Positions 49,760 to 58,019 of a stretch of 64,000 nucleotides of DNA are shown here, in pieces (within the stretch, counting starts at the first letter, position 1; each line of letters begins with the position of its first letter). The DNA is taken from assembly GCF_001613105.1 (NCBI RefSeq), contig NZ_BDBS01000023.1:62001-126000 (forward strand). The letters are read 5' to 3'. Source of the stretch: Nocardia pseudobrasiliensis NBRC 108224 (lineage in GTDB: Bacteria; Actinomycetota; Actinomycetes; Mycobacteriales; Mycobacteriaceae). The notes under the pieces were generated by a model. The model was not told the origin of the DNA and searched no databases. It saw only the letters and a program-made list of their open reading frames with translations. The translations under genes and the position numbers were made by a program.

Positions 49760-50257
49760 TCACTCCTCGACCAGATGCTCGAAGGCGCGCAGATTCTTCA
49801 GCGACTCCCCGCGCGACACCCGCCACTTCCATTCGCGGCGAATGGATTCCGCGAAGCCGAGTTCGAGCAGCACATTGAAGTCGGCGTCGACGGCCTCGAG
49901 GATCTGACCGAAGATGCGATCGAGTTCGTCGGCGGTCACGGCGTGCGTGGCGACGCGGCCGACCAGGTAGATATCGCCGACGCGGTCGAGTGTGTAGGCG
50001 ACGCCGTAGAGGCGGCGATTACGGCGCAGCAGGAATTTGTAGACGCCCTCGAAGTTCTCGTCCGGCTTGCGGCAGACGAAGCATTCATGGCGCAGGCCGT
50101 GCTTGCCGACGGTCAGCATGACGGTCGTCTTCAGCTTGCGCTCACCGGGCAGCACGACGATGAAGACGTCCTCGCCCTCGCGCGTGTACTCGACCTCCCG
50201 ATCGCGCAGCGTGTCCTCGATGAGCTGCGCGGTTTCGGGAATCGTTGGCTCGCTCAC
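49760..50257 (-). CDS. YbjN-domain protein
   Basis: 165 residues of the actinobacterial YbjN-type fold (type III chaperone-like), with ETAQLIEDTLRDREVEYTREGEDVFIVVLPGERKLKT and HECFVCRKPDENFEGVYKFLLRRN. It has no membrane segment. The GTG start overlaps the mshA stop (GTGA), so it is coupled to mshA, as in mycobacteria (Rv0487 next to Rv0486). Its part in mycothiol synthesis, if any, is unknown. Confidence 0.85.
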   Translation of the reverse strand: MSEPTIPETAQLIEDTLRDREVEYTREGEDVFIVVLPGERKLKTTVMLTVGKHGLRHECFVCRKPDENFEGVYKFLLRRNRRLYGVAYTLDRVGDIYLVGRVATHAVTADELDRIFGQILEAVDADFNVLLELGFAESIRREWKWRVSRGESLKNLRAFEHLVEE

Positions 50258-51606
50258 CGGCGCACCGCTCCTATCCGGCGCCGCCACAGCGCCCGCGACC
50301 TGGCTTGATTACTCTCTGCGAGCAACGTACCCGCCAGTCGCGATCGCACACCTCGATGGCCCGACAGCGCCTCGGCATAGCTGTCCAGCAATCCCTCGGC
50401 CGTATGTTCCCAGGAGAATTCGGCGGCATGGTCGCGCGCCGCGAGACCCATCCGACCCAGCCGCGCGGGATCGTTCAGCAGCGACCGCAGGGCCGCGGCC
50501 CATTCCTCGGTGCTGTGATCGGGCACCAGCAGTCCGGACACCCCATCGCGCACCGCGGTCCCCAGCCCGCCCACATGCGCGGCCAGTACGGGCGTCCCGC
50601 TGGCCTGCGCCTCGATCGCGACCAGGCCGAAGGATTCGTTGTAGCTGGGCACCGCCACCAGATCCGCGGCGCGATAGACCTGCACGAGCCGATGCGGCGG
50701 CTGCGGCGGCAGGAAGGTCACGCGATCGGCGATCCCGAGGTCGGCGGCCAATTCGATCAGGGCATCGGGACGATCCAGGCCGGTGCCGGACGGACCGCCC
50801 ACGATCAGCACGCGCAGGGCCCGTCCGGGCTCGGCGGTCAGCACCCGCGCCGCGGCCCGGATCAGGACGTCGGGCGCCTTGAGCGGCTGGATCCGGCCGA
50901 TGAAGGCCACCACCTGCTCATCCGGGGACAGGCCCAGTTCGGCGCGGGCGGCCGCCTTGTCGCCGGGGTGATAGCGGGCCAGATCCGCACCCGGCAGCAC
51001 CACATCGATGCGATCGGGTTCGGCCCCGTACAGCTCGACCAGCTGCCGGGCCTCCTCGGCGGTATTGGCGACCAGGCGATCGGATTCGGCGACGAGCTGC
51101 TTCTCCCCGATTTCGCGGGCGGGCGGTTCGGGTACGTCGCCCACGGCCAGATAGGCGTTCTTCACCGCGGCCAGGGTGTGCGCGGTGTGCACGAGCGGCA
51201 CCCGCCATCGATCCCGGGCCAGCCAGCCCACCTGGCCGGACAGCCAGTAGTGCGAATGGATGAGGTCGTAGTGGCCGGGCTGATGCCGCGCCTCCTGCCG
51301 CAGCACCTCGGCCGCGAACGGGCACAGCTGGGTGGGCAGATCGTGTTTGTCGAGGCCCTCGAACGGCCCGGCCACCACATTGCGGACCAGCACACCGGGC
51401 GCGGCCTCGACGACCGGTTCGTCGTTGGAGGAGGTGGCGCGGGTGAAGATCTCGACCTCGACGCCGCGGCGGGCCAGCTGGAGGGCGGTCTGCAGCACGT
51501 AGACGTTCATGCCGCCCGCATCGCCGGTACCCGGTTGCGCCAGTGGTGAGGTGTGCACCGACAACACGGCGATCCGATTCGGCCGTAGGTCCGCACGTTG
51601 ACTCAC
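50254..51606 (-). CDS. mshA: D-inositol-3-phosphate glycosyltransferase MshA
   Basis: 450 residues of a GT4 glycosyltransferase (GT-B fold). The N-terminal domain has RIAVLSVHTSPLAQPGTGDAGGMNVYVLQTALQL; the C-terminal donor domain has GRIQPLKAPDVLI, the retaining motif ESFGLVAIEAQASGTPV, and GLLV. It makes GlcNAc-Ins-P, the first step of mycothiol, the main low-molecular-weight thiol of actinobacteria. The GTG at 51606 was chosen; the open frame to 51855 includes non-conserved residues. Confidence 0.93.
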   Translation of the reverse strand: MSQRADLRPNRIAVLSVHTSPLAQPGTGDAGGMNVYVLQTALQLARRGVEVEIFTRATSSNDEPVVEAAPGVLVRNVVAGPFEGLDKHDLPTQLCPFAAEVLRQEARHQPGHYDLIHSHYWLSGQVGWLARDRWRVPLVHTAHTLAAVKNAYLAVGDVPEPPAREIGEKQLVAESDRLVANTAEEARQLVELYGAEPDRIDVVLPGADLARYHPGDKAAARAELGLSPDEQVVAFIGRIQPLKAPDVLIRAAARVLTAEPGRALRVLIVGGPSGTGLDRPDALIELAADLGIADRVTFLPPQPPHRLVQVYRAADLVAVPSYNESFGLVAIEAQASGTPVLAAHVGGLGTAVRDGVSGLLVPDHSTEEWAAALRSLLNDPARLGRMGLAARDHAAEFSWEHTAEGLLDSYAEALSGHRGVRSRLAGTLLAESNQARSRALWRRRIGAVRR

Positions 51607-51918
51607 TACTCCAGTGTGCACGCCCACCGGAACCGTCCGGCGCGACCTGCGCCACCAAGTGACTGCCATCACAACGCGATACACCGCAATCTGCGAGATT
51701 CGATCCGAGATCCCGGCGCGCATGATTTCAGCGGCGGTCCGGCAAATATCAAGCGACACAAGCACAACCGCAGCGAGGCATAGCCGAACATCGCCGCGCG
51801 CAATACGTTCGATGCGACGATCCGGGCATCGACCGGAGTGCGTGCGTTGCCTCACACCCGACGAACGAGGTGGGCGCGCTCCGGGTTCGACGACACGCGA
51901 ACCGGATCCCGGATCCGG
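51607..51918. other. intergenic region upstream of mshA
   Basis: 312 bp between mshA and the nitrilase gene. It should carry the mshA promoter. I found no gene, repeat or strong hairpin; several short open frames have ordinary composition but no ribosome site. Confidence 0.5.
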
Positions 51919-52611
51919 TCAGCCCGCGAGGGTGTGCCAGACGACGTCGCCCGGTTCGTCGCTCGCCTCGACCAGTAGCTCTCCGATTGCCGACCAGATG
52001 CCCGAGCGGCCACACGTCCGATCGAATCCGCCGCCGGTGGGCCCGGCGAAGACGGCGACCGCGACCGGGACGCCGTGGGCGGCGGCCACGCGGCGGGCCC
52101 GCTCACCGGCCACTTCGGCCTCGTCGTCGGCATTGACCACACCGGCGAGGTAGGCGTGCATACCCAGCGCGGCGGTGTCGGCGGCGTGTTCGGGGAATTT
52201 GGTGTCGCGGCATACGGCCAGGCCGAGTCGCCAGCCGTCGACCTCGAGCACCGCGGGCGCGCCGGGGATGAACCGGTCCGATTCGCTGCCGTGCAGGTAG
52301 ACCTTGCCGTACACCACCGACGCGCCGTCGCCGTCGATGCCGAGTACCCCGATGCGCGGGCCCGCGACCGGCGCACCGGCCAGGGCCAGCGCACCCGTTT
52401 CGGCGCAGGCCTCGACGATCGGGCTCAATCGCTCGTCGTCGGGCGCGATGATTTCGGCGTCCAGTTCGTAGCCGGTCAGCGACAGTTCGGGGAACAGCAC
52501 CACCCGCGCCCGCGCCTCCCGAATGGCCCGCGCGTGTTCGACCGCGTTGGCGGCCACCTCGTGCGCGAGGCATTTGGGTTGCGCCACAGCTATTTTCAGA
52601 TCACTCCGCAC
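51919..52611 (-). CDS. carbon-nitrogen hydrolase (nitrilase superfamily)
   Basis: 230 residues. The catalytic triad is visible: Glu42 (LFPELSLTGYE), Lys103 (VYGKVYLHG) and Cys134 (LAVCRDTKFPEHA). It is shorter than most family members (about 260-300), yet contains the complete triad. Amidase or related activity is likely; substrate unknown. It starts nine bases after the alpha/beta hydrolase gene stop and may be co-transcribed. Confidence 0.85.
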   Translation of the reverse strand: MRSDLKIAVAQPKCLAHEVAANAVEHARAIREARARVVLFPELSLTGYELDAEIIAPDDERLSPIVEACAETGALALAGAPVAGPRIGVLGIDGDGASVVYGKVYLHGSESDRFIPGAPAVLEVDGWRLGLAVCRDTKFPEHAADTAALGMHAYLAGVVNADDEAEVAGERARRVAAAHGVPVAVAVFAGPTGGGFDRTCGRSGIWSAIGELLVEASDEPGDVVWHTLAG

Positions 52612-52620
52612 GAGCCGAGC

Positions 52621-53445
52621 CTAGTTCAGACCGTCGACGAACTCGCCGACCTCGGCGACGAAGCGGGCGGTGTCCTCGACGAACAGGCCGTGCTGGGCGC
52701 CCTCCCAGTAGGAGGTGCGCACATCCGGCGCGGCATCGGCGATGTAGCGGCCGTTGTCGATCGGGACGACCGGATCGTCGGTTCCGTGCAGAACCAGGAC
52801 CGGAACATCAAGGGTGCGAAGGGTTTCGGTGTTGTCGACGGTGCGATAGAACAGCGCCTTGCGCACCCGCGGCGGGGTCGACAGGCTGCCGCCGAACAGG
52901 CGTTGCGCGTCCGCGCCCTTGTCGCGCGCCCGGCCGGTGTTGGCGCTGCCGAAGGCGGAGAATCCGCGCACGGCCTTGCCCGCGCTCTCCTCGAAGACGT
53001 CGGGAATCGCCTTCTGCATGGCCGGGCCGGTATTCGCGCCGGGCACGCCGCGGCCGATATTCGCCTGCGAACCGCAGTACACGACGCCCGCGATCGCACC
53101 GGTGCCGTAGGCGGTCAGATAGTCGCTGAGCACGATGCCGCCGTAGGACCAGCCCAGCAGCACCGCGCCGGTGTCGATGCCCTCGCCCGCGAGCACCGCG
53201 GCGATATCGGCGGCCCAGTTCTTCGGATCGTCGTATCCGGCCTCCGGCGCGCCCGAGTAGCCGTGGCCGCGCAGATCGACCGCGATGACCCGGAACCGCT
53301 GGGCGAGTTCCGACGCGGCCGCGCCCCAGTTGAGCAGGTTGCCCGCCCAGCCGTGCAGCAGCACCAGCGGCCGTCCGTCCGCCGGTCCGGTCGCCCGGTA
53401 CACGATGGTCGTTCCGTCCGCGCTCACAACTTCCCGAATCGCCAT
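52621..53445 (-). CDS. alpha/beta hydrolase
   Basis: 274 residues. LLHGWAGNLLNWG gives the oxyanion loop, nucleophile Ser100 in LLGWSYGGIVLSD, VLHGTDDPVVP the acid, and GAQHGLFVEDT the His. These are the full triad of the family, with no lid insertion typical of haloalkane dehalogenases. Substrate unknown. It is divergent from the SDR gene (46 bp apart). Confidence 0.85.
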   Translation of the reverse strand: MAIREVVSADGTTIVYRATGPADGRPLVLLHGWAGNLLNWGAAASELAQRFRVIAVDLRGHGYSGAPEAGYDDPKNWAADIAAVLAGEGIDTGAVLLGWSYGGIVLSDYLTAYGTGAIAGVVYCGSQANIGRGVPGANTGPAMQKAIPDVFEESAGKAVRGFSAFGSANTGRARDKGADAQRLFGGSLSTPPRVRKALFYRTVDNTETLRTLDVPVLVLHGTDDPVVPIDNGRYIADAAPDVRTSYWEGAQHGLFVEDTARFVAEVGEFVDGLN

Positions 53446-53491
53446 GAGGCCAGGCTAGTTGCCCGATCCGTCCGGACCTTAAGCTCGGGCC

Positions 53492-54226
53492 ATGAGCACT
53501 CGTACCGCTGTCGTCACCGGGGCCAGTTCGGGAATCGGCGAGGCCACCGCCCGCGCGCTCGCCGAACAGGGCTTTCACGTCTATGTGGGCGCCCGGCGGG
53601 TGGACCGGCTCGAGAAGTTGGCCGCCGAGATCGGCGGGACGGCGCTGCCGCTGGATGTGACCGACGAGGAGTCGGTGCGGGCCTTCACCGAGGCGATCGA
53701 GCGGGTCGACGTGCTGGTCAACAATGCCGGCGGCGCGAAGGGGATGGCCACGGTCGCCGAGGCCGATCTCGACGACTGGCGCTGGATGTGGGAAACCAAT
53801 GTCCTCGGCACCCTGCGCATTACCAAGGCCCTGCTCCCCAAACTGATCGCCTCCGGCGACGGCCTGATCGTCACGGTCACCTCGGTGGCCGCTTTCCACG
53901 CCTACGACAACGGCTCCGGCTACACCACCGCCAAACACGCCCAGGCCGTCCTGCACCGCACCCTGCGCGGCGAACTACTCGGCAAACCGGTCCGCCTCAC
54001 CGAAATCGCCCCCGGCGCAGTGGAAACCGAATTCTCCCTGGTCCGCTTCAACGGCGACTCCGACCGCGCCGCCAAGGTCTACGAGGGCATCGATCCTCTC
54101 GTAGCCCAGGACATAGCCGAAATAATCGCCTTCACCGCCTCCCGCCCCTCCCACGTGAACCTCGACACCATCATCGTGAAACCCCGAGACCAGGCCGACC
54201 CGGGCCGCTTCGCCCGCCACAAGTAA
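53492..54226 (+). CDS. short-chain dehydrogenase/reductase
   Basis: 244 residues. The NAD(P) motif TGASSGIG, the NNAGG strand and the active site with Ser in VTVTSVAAFHAYDNGSGYTTAKHAQAV (Tyr and Lys in the order Tyr-x3-Lys) are complete. The position matches Rv0484c of M. tuberculosis, between mshA and the L,D-transpeptidase. It is probably a cytosolic oxidoreductase. A stem-loop and a 21-bp tandem repeat lie just downstream. Confidence 0.88.
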   Translation: MSTRTAVVTGASSGIGEATARALAEQGFHVYVGARRVDRLEKLAAEIGGTALPLDVTDEESVRAFTEAIERVDVLVNNAGGAKGMATVAEADLDDWRWMWETNVLGTLRITKALLPKLIASGDGLIVTVTSVAAFHAYDNGSGYTTAKHAQAVLHRTLRGELLGKPVRLTEIAPGAVETEFSLVRFNGDSDRAAKVYEGIDPLVAQDIAEIIAFTASRPSHVNLDTIIVKPRDQADPGRFARHK

Positions 54227-54249
54227 CCCCGCTCGCTTCGCTCGCGGGG
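54227..54249 (+). terminator. hairpin downstream of the SDR gene
   Basis: CCCCGC (54227-54232) and GCGGGG (54244-54249) form a 6-bp stem with an 11-base loop. No T-run follows, so termination is plausible but weak. Confidence 0.5.
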
Positions 54250-54376
54250 GAAGTTGAGTTCGCCGCGGGCCAAGATGAGTTCGCCGCGGGGCAAGATGAG
54301 TTCGCCGCGGGAGAAGATGAGTTCGCTGCGGGAAAGAGGAATTTACCTGCGGGAAAGAGGAATACGACCGCGGGAG
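54247..54376. repeat. 21-bp tandem repeat array
   Basis: GAGTT recurs at 54256, 54277, 54298 and 54319, period 21 bp, in units like AAGATGAGTTCGCCGCGGGGC. Two more degenerate 21-bp units (GGAAAGAGGAAT...) complete the array. It starts within the hairpin region and lies in a 260-bp gap between the SDR gene stop and the convergent DUF4442 gene stop. No coding role is seen; the frame that is open contains an AGQDEFA-type repeat and has no ribosome site. Copy number may be variable. Confidence 0.85.
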
Positions 54377-54486
54377 GGTAGCCGTTTTCGCGGGGAGGCG
54401 AGAGATTCGCTTGCGGGATAGAACGGGGCCGGCTCGGGAATGATGGATGTGACTGCCCGGGAGGTGAACTGGCTTACGGTCCGGGG

Positions 54487-54915
54487 TCAGTGCGGAGTTG
54501 ATTTGCGGACGTAGAGGTCCTGGGTGGCGCGGGCTACGAGATTGCCTGTGGAGTCGAGGATCTGGGCTTCGTGGGTGGTGATGGATTTGCCGCCGGAGTT
54601 TGTGGTTCGGCGGATTTCCTCGGTGGTCGCCAGGGGCATGAGCATTGTGCAGTGGACAGTGCCGCGGCCCGGAGCGAGGAATTGCATTGCGGCCGTGGTA
54701 TTCCAGACTCGATAGCCGGGACCCAGTCGGCCGTACGCCATCATGCCGAAGAAGGGGTCGGTCATGGCGAACAGCGACCAGCCGGGGGCGGCTACATTGT
54801 GGTTGGAGTTCCAGCGGCGGACTTCGAGGCTGACGTGGGCGGAGGTCCAGTCGTCGGCGAATCGGTCCACTCGGACGCCGAGGAAAAGCAGCGGCGGTGC
54901 CACGTTCATGACCAC
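54487..54915 (-). CDS. DUF4442 hotdog-fold protein (thioesterase-like)
   Basis: 142 residues as delimited by GTG 54915. The family core is complete in GWSLFAMTDPFFGMMAYGRLGPGYRVWNTTAAMQFLAPG and later AQILDSTGNLVARATQDLYVRK. The N-terminus probably extends further: the frame upstream of the GTG (to about 54951) reads LTPRRLRVVMNVAPPLLFLG, which looks like the family, but no standard start codon is available before the terminator at 54967. A CTG start near 54936 is possible. Function likely acyl-CoA thioesterase-like. Confidence 0.7.
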   Translation of the reverse strand: MVMNVAPPLLFLGVRVDRFADDWTSAHVSLEVRRWNSNHNVAAPGWSLFAMTDPFFGMMAYGRLGPGYRVWNTTAAMQFLAPGRGTVHCTMLMPLATTEEIRRTTNSGGKSITTHEAQILDSTGNLVARATQDLYVRKSTPH

Positions 54916-54966
54916 GCGCAGCCGACGCGGGGTCAGCAGCCCCTGCGGCAGCGTGCGACCCGCCCA

Positions 54967-54997
54967 GGGCCCTTGGTCGAACCGTCGCCAAGGGCCC
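54967..54997 (-). terminator. terminator after the L,D-transpeptidase gene
   Basis: GGGCCCTTGG (54967-54976) and CCAAGGGCCC (54988-54997) form a 10-bp perfect stem with an 11-base loop, nine bp past the stop at 55007. No T-run. Confidence 0.75.
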
Positions 54998-55006
54998 CTG
55001 GCCGCG

Positions 55007-56257
55007 CTAATTTCCCCCGCGAACCGGCCCCGGCGGCACGGGTGTGGCCGAGACGACCGAGGACGGTTCGCCGTGCAGGGCCGACATGGTCAGCCAGGTG
55101 TCCCAGTCGATGGTCCAGTCGTAGATGTCGCCGTCGGCGGCGGACAGGGCGATGGAGGTGCCGGTTACCTCAACCGGGTCGCCGTACATGGCTGTGGGGA
55201 AGTATTTCTGGGCGTCGCCGGTGCTGAGGTTGATACAGCCGTTGGTTACGTTCGAATTGCCTTGGGCGGAGGCGGATTCGGGGTTGGCGTGGATGAATTC
55301 GCCGTTGTTGGAGATGCGGACCGCCCAGCGTTCGCGAACATTGGTGTAGAAGGGCGGATTCGACATCATGAAATCTTCGTATTTCTCGGTCACCACGTGG
55401 ATGCCCGAGCGGGTGACGTTGCGCGGTTCGTTGCCCTCGCCGTAACTGCAGGCGAAGTCGAAGACCGTATCGCCGTCGCGCACCACCTGCACGCGATGGC
55501 TCGGCGCGTGACCCTTCACGATCTGCGCCCGGCCGATCTTGAATTCGGAGGTCAGATCGGAATCGCCGTAGAAGCTGTCGCCCAGATCCAGGCCGTACAG
55601 CTTGGCGGACAGATTCACCTCGGTCCCGGGCGCCCAGTAGTTGCGCGGCCGCCAATGCGCCCGCGAACCGCCGTTGTCGTCGGGCAGCCACGCCCAGCCG
55701 CCCTCGGTCGGCGGCGTCGTGGTGACCGTCAGCGCCTTCTCGACGGCCGCCTTGTTGGCGACATGCTTCTTGAACTGCAGGATGATCGAGGCCGCGATGC
55801 CGACCTGCTGGCCGTCGCCGATATTGATCGTGGCGGGCACGGTCGCCTTCGGCTGCACCGTGCTGAACTTGCCCTCGATCGGCACGGGCTTGTTGTCGGT
55901 GCCGACCGCGGTGCCCGACCAGCTGTAGGTCACGCCGTACCCGAGCGGTTCGGTGACCTTGAAACTGGTCTTGTCCGGCGACAACTCGCCCTTGACCTGC
56001 TTACCGCCCGGATTGCTCAGCGCCACCTGGTCGATTCGACCGCTGACCACCGAAAGCGATACCGGCGCAGTGGGATTGACATCGGATTTGCCATTGCCCG
56101 GCTCGAAACTCACCTTGGCGACCGGCGGCTTCTCCTTCGGCGCGGCATTACCACCGCTTCCGGAACCGCTGGAACATCCGGCCACCAGCGCGGCGGCCGC
56201 CAGCTGTCCCATTCCGACCAGCACGGCACGTCGGCCAGCAATCTCTCGAACGCTCAC
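55007..56257 (-). CDS. L,D-transpeptidase lipoprotein (LprQ/LdtMt5-like)
   Basis: 416 residues. A signal peptide with lipobox Leu-Val-Ala-Gly-Cys (about residue 28) anchors it outside the membrane. One or two Ig-like modules follow (about 40-250), then the YkuD catalytic domain with HVVTEKYEDFMM and catalytic Cys in SNVTNGCINLSTGDAQKYF. It forms 3-3 crosslinks in peptidoglycan. It is convergent with DUF4442 and next to murB, as Rv0483 is to murB in M. tuberculosis. GTG 56257 was taken as start; a TTG at 56287 is the alternative. Confidence 0.88.
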   Translation of the reverse strand: MSVREIAGRRAVLVGMGQLAAAALVAGCSSGSGSGGNAAPKEKPPVAKVSFEPGNGKSDVNPTAPVSLSVVSGRIDQVALSNPGGKQVKGELSPDKTSFKVTEPLGYGVTYSWSGTAVGTDNKPVPIEGKFSTVQPKATVPATINIGDGQQVGIAASIILQFKKHVANKAAVEKALTVTTTPPTEGGWAWLPDDNGGSRAHWRPRNYWAPGTEVNLSAKLYGLDLGDSFYGDSDLTSEFKIGRAQIVKGHAPSHRVQVVRDGDTVFDFACSYGEGNEPRNVTRSGIHVVTEKYEDFMMSNPPFYTNVRERWAVRISNNGEFIHANPESASAQGNSNVTNGCINLSTGDAQKYFPTAMYGDPVEVTGTSIALSAADGDIYDWTIDWDTWLTMSALHGEPSSVVSATPVPPGPVRGGN

Positions 56258-56319
56258 TTCCTCGAATTTACCGCGAAGCCGCGGCAAACCCAGCCCCCAG
56301 TCCGAGCGGCCCGGGTGAA

Positions 56320-57426
56320 CTAGAGGTTCACCCCTACCGTGACCGGCTCGGGTTCCAGCCGGATTCCGAACCGCTCGGCCACCCCGTCGCGCACGGTACG
56401 AGCGAGCTCGACCAGGTCCGCCGCGGTTGCCGCGCCCCGGTTGGTCAGGGCCAAGGTGTGTTTGGTGGACAGCCGGGCGGGCGCCTGCGGCCCCGGGAAG
56501 CCCTTGGCGAATCCGGCACGCTCGATCAGCCAGCCCGCGGAGAACTTCACCCCGTCCGGAGCCGGGTAGCTGGGAATTGTGACATCTCCCACATGGGCCG
56601 CGACGGCCGCGCGCACCTCGGCCTCCCGCTGCGCGGGCACCACCGGATTGGTGAAGAACGACCCCGCGCTCCAGGTGTCGTGATCGTCCGGATCGAGCAC
56701 CATGCCCTTACTCGCGCGCAGCCGCAGCACCGCGGCGCGCACCTCGGCAGCCGGACGGCTGCGCCCCTCTTCGGTGTCGAGGGCCTGATACAGCTCCCGA
56801 TACCGCAGCGGCGCACTCGAGCCGTCGGACCGCAGCGCGAACTCCACACCCAGCACGACCGCCCGATCGCTGTGCTTGAGCACCGAGGTCCGATAGCCGA
56901 AGCCGAGTTCCTCCGGCTCGACCCACCGCACCGCACCGCTCGGGCGATCGAGCAGCCGCACCCGCCGCAGCAACTGCGCGACCTCCACCCCGTAGGCCCC
57001 GACGTTCTGCACCGGCGTCGCACCCGCCGAACCCGGAATGCCGGACAGGCATTCGAGCCCACCCAGTCCCGCCTGGACCGTCGCCGCGACGACAGCGTCC
57101 CAGTTCGCACCCGCCTCGGCGATCACATGATCGGCCTCGATCCGCACATCCTCGGTGGCGATACGCACGACCACCCCGCCGAATCCGGCATCGGCGACGA
57201 GCAGATTCGATCCGCCCGCCAGCAACAGCACCGGAATCCCGGCCGCGTCGAGCGCCCGCACGGTCGCGACGAGCGCGTCGGTGCTCGCGCAGTCGGCCAC
57301 GATGGCCGGACCACCGACCCGCAGCGTGGTCAGCTCCGCCAGGGGAACCGAATTGCGCACCCGCGCACCGGTTGCGGTGAGCAGCTCGCTCACTTCGTCG
57401 AACGGCACCACCTGAGATGTACGCAC
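56320..57426 (-). CDS. murB: UDP-N-acetylmuramate dehydrogenase
   Basis: 368 residues. The FAD-binding loop is in PLAELTTLRVGGPA, LAGGSNLLVADAGF; the type I MurB region is in LSGIPGSAGATPVQNVGAYGVEVAQLL, and the catalytic Ser is in AGSFFTNPVV, the proton donor Glu comes near the end. It makes UDP-MurNAc. The GTG at 57426 was chosen because TACCGT at 57440-57435 lies eight bases upstream (leaderless); GTG 57432 is too near to that hexamer. It is divergent from the DUF2505 gene. Confidence 0.93.
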   Translation of the reverse strand: MRTSQVVPFDEVSELLTATGARVRNSVPLAELTTLRVGGPAIVADCASTDALVATVRALDAAGIPVLLLAGGSNLLVADAGFGGVVVRIATEDVRIEADHVIAEAGANWDAVVAATVQAGLGGLECLSGIPGSAGATPVQNVGAYGVEVAQLLRRVRLLDRPSGAVRWVEPEELGFGYRTSVLKHSDRAVVLGVEFALRSDGSSAPLRYRELYQALDTEEGRSRPAAEVRAAVLRLRASKGMVLDPDDHDTWSAGSFFTNPVVPAQREAEVRAAVAAHVGDVTIPSYPAPDGVKFSAGWLIERAGFAKGFPGPQAPARLSTKHTLALTNRGAATAADLVELARTVRDGVAERFGIRLEPEPVTVGVNL

Positions 57427-57434
57427 GACCACAG

Positions 57435-57444
57435 ACGGTAGCGT
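57435..57444. promoter_or_regulatory. overlapping divergent -10 boxes for murB and the DUF2505 gene
   Basis: ACGGTAGCGT holds TACCGT for murB on the minus strand (57440-57435) and TAGCGT for the DUF2505 gene on the plus strand (57439-57444). Each lies exactly eight bases from its start codon (GTG 57426 and ATG 57453), so both mRNAs would be leaderless and the two promoters cannot fire at the same time. No -35 consensus seen. Confidence 0.65.
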
Positions 57445-57452
57445 GTTCGGTC

Positions 57453-57938
57453 ATGGCGACACCCCTGGCGTATACGGCTCACTACTCGCATCCGGCGGCG
57501 GCCGTGCGCGCCGCGATCGCCGACGAGCAGTATTGGAAGGACCGCATCGCCGAGGTCGGCGGCCCGGGGGCGCGGATCGACAGCTTCGAATCCTCCGGCG
57601 ACCAGCTGCGGGTGCAGGTGACCCAGGCGATCGCGGAGGCGGAACTGCCCGGCCAGCTGACCGCCGTGCGCCCCGGCGATCTGATCATTCCTCGCACCGA
57701 GACCTACTCCGGCGATTCGGGCATCTTCGAGGCCCATGTCGAGGGCGCGCCCGCCAAGGTGCGCGGCACGGTCACCCTGACCGGCGACGACAACTCCTCG
57801 ACGATCGCGGTCGACGGCTCGGTCGAGGTCTCGGTTCCGCTGTTCGGCAAGAAGATCGAGGCCGTGGTGGCCGAGAAGCTGACCGAACTGCTCGCCGCCG
57901 AGGCCGAGTTCACGAACGGCTGGATCGCCTCCCACTGA
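57453..57938 (+). CDS. DUF2505 protein, paralogue 1
   Basis: 161 residues. START/Bet v1-like family DUF2505: YTAHYSHPAAAVRAAIADEQYWKDRIAEVGGPGARI at the start and VEVSVPLFGKKIEAVVAEKLTELLAAEAEFTNGWI at the end. These are common in mycolata and may bind lipid or another hydrophobic ligand. ATG 57453 was selected because TAGCGT stands eight bases upstream. The downstream gene is a second, similar member. Confidence 0.88.
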   Translation: MATPLAYTAHYSHPAAAVRAAIADEQYWKDRIAEVGGPGARIDSFESSGDQLRVQVTQAIAEAELPGQLTAVRPGDLIIPRTETYSGDSGIFEAHVEGAPAKVRGTVTLTGDDNSSTIAVDGSVEVSVPLFGKKIEAVVAEKLTELLAAEAEFTNGWIASH

Positions 57939-58005
57939 TTCGGGCAAATCGGTAGCAACCCGGCGTTGTCGGGGCGGCGACACCGGTCCGACCGGTCGGG
58001 CACGG

Positions 58006-58011
58006 TAATCT
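58006..58011 (+). promoter_or_regulatory. -10 box of the second DUF2505 gene, leaderless
   Basis: TAATCT lies eight bases before ATG 58020, so the transcript starts at or near the start codon. No Shine-Dalgarno precedes the ATG. Confidence 0.65.
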
Positions 58012-58019
58012 GACCCGCC

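Noticed and set aside
52075..54381. Open frame of 768 codons antisense to nitrilase and hydrolase, through the 21-bp repeat
   Set aside because: Composition is typical of shadow frames, and it crosses three well-supported genes and a non-coding repeat.
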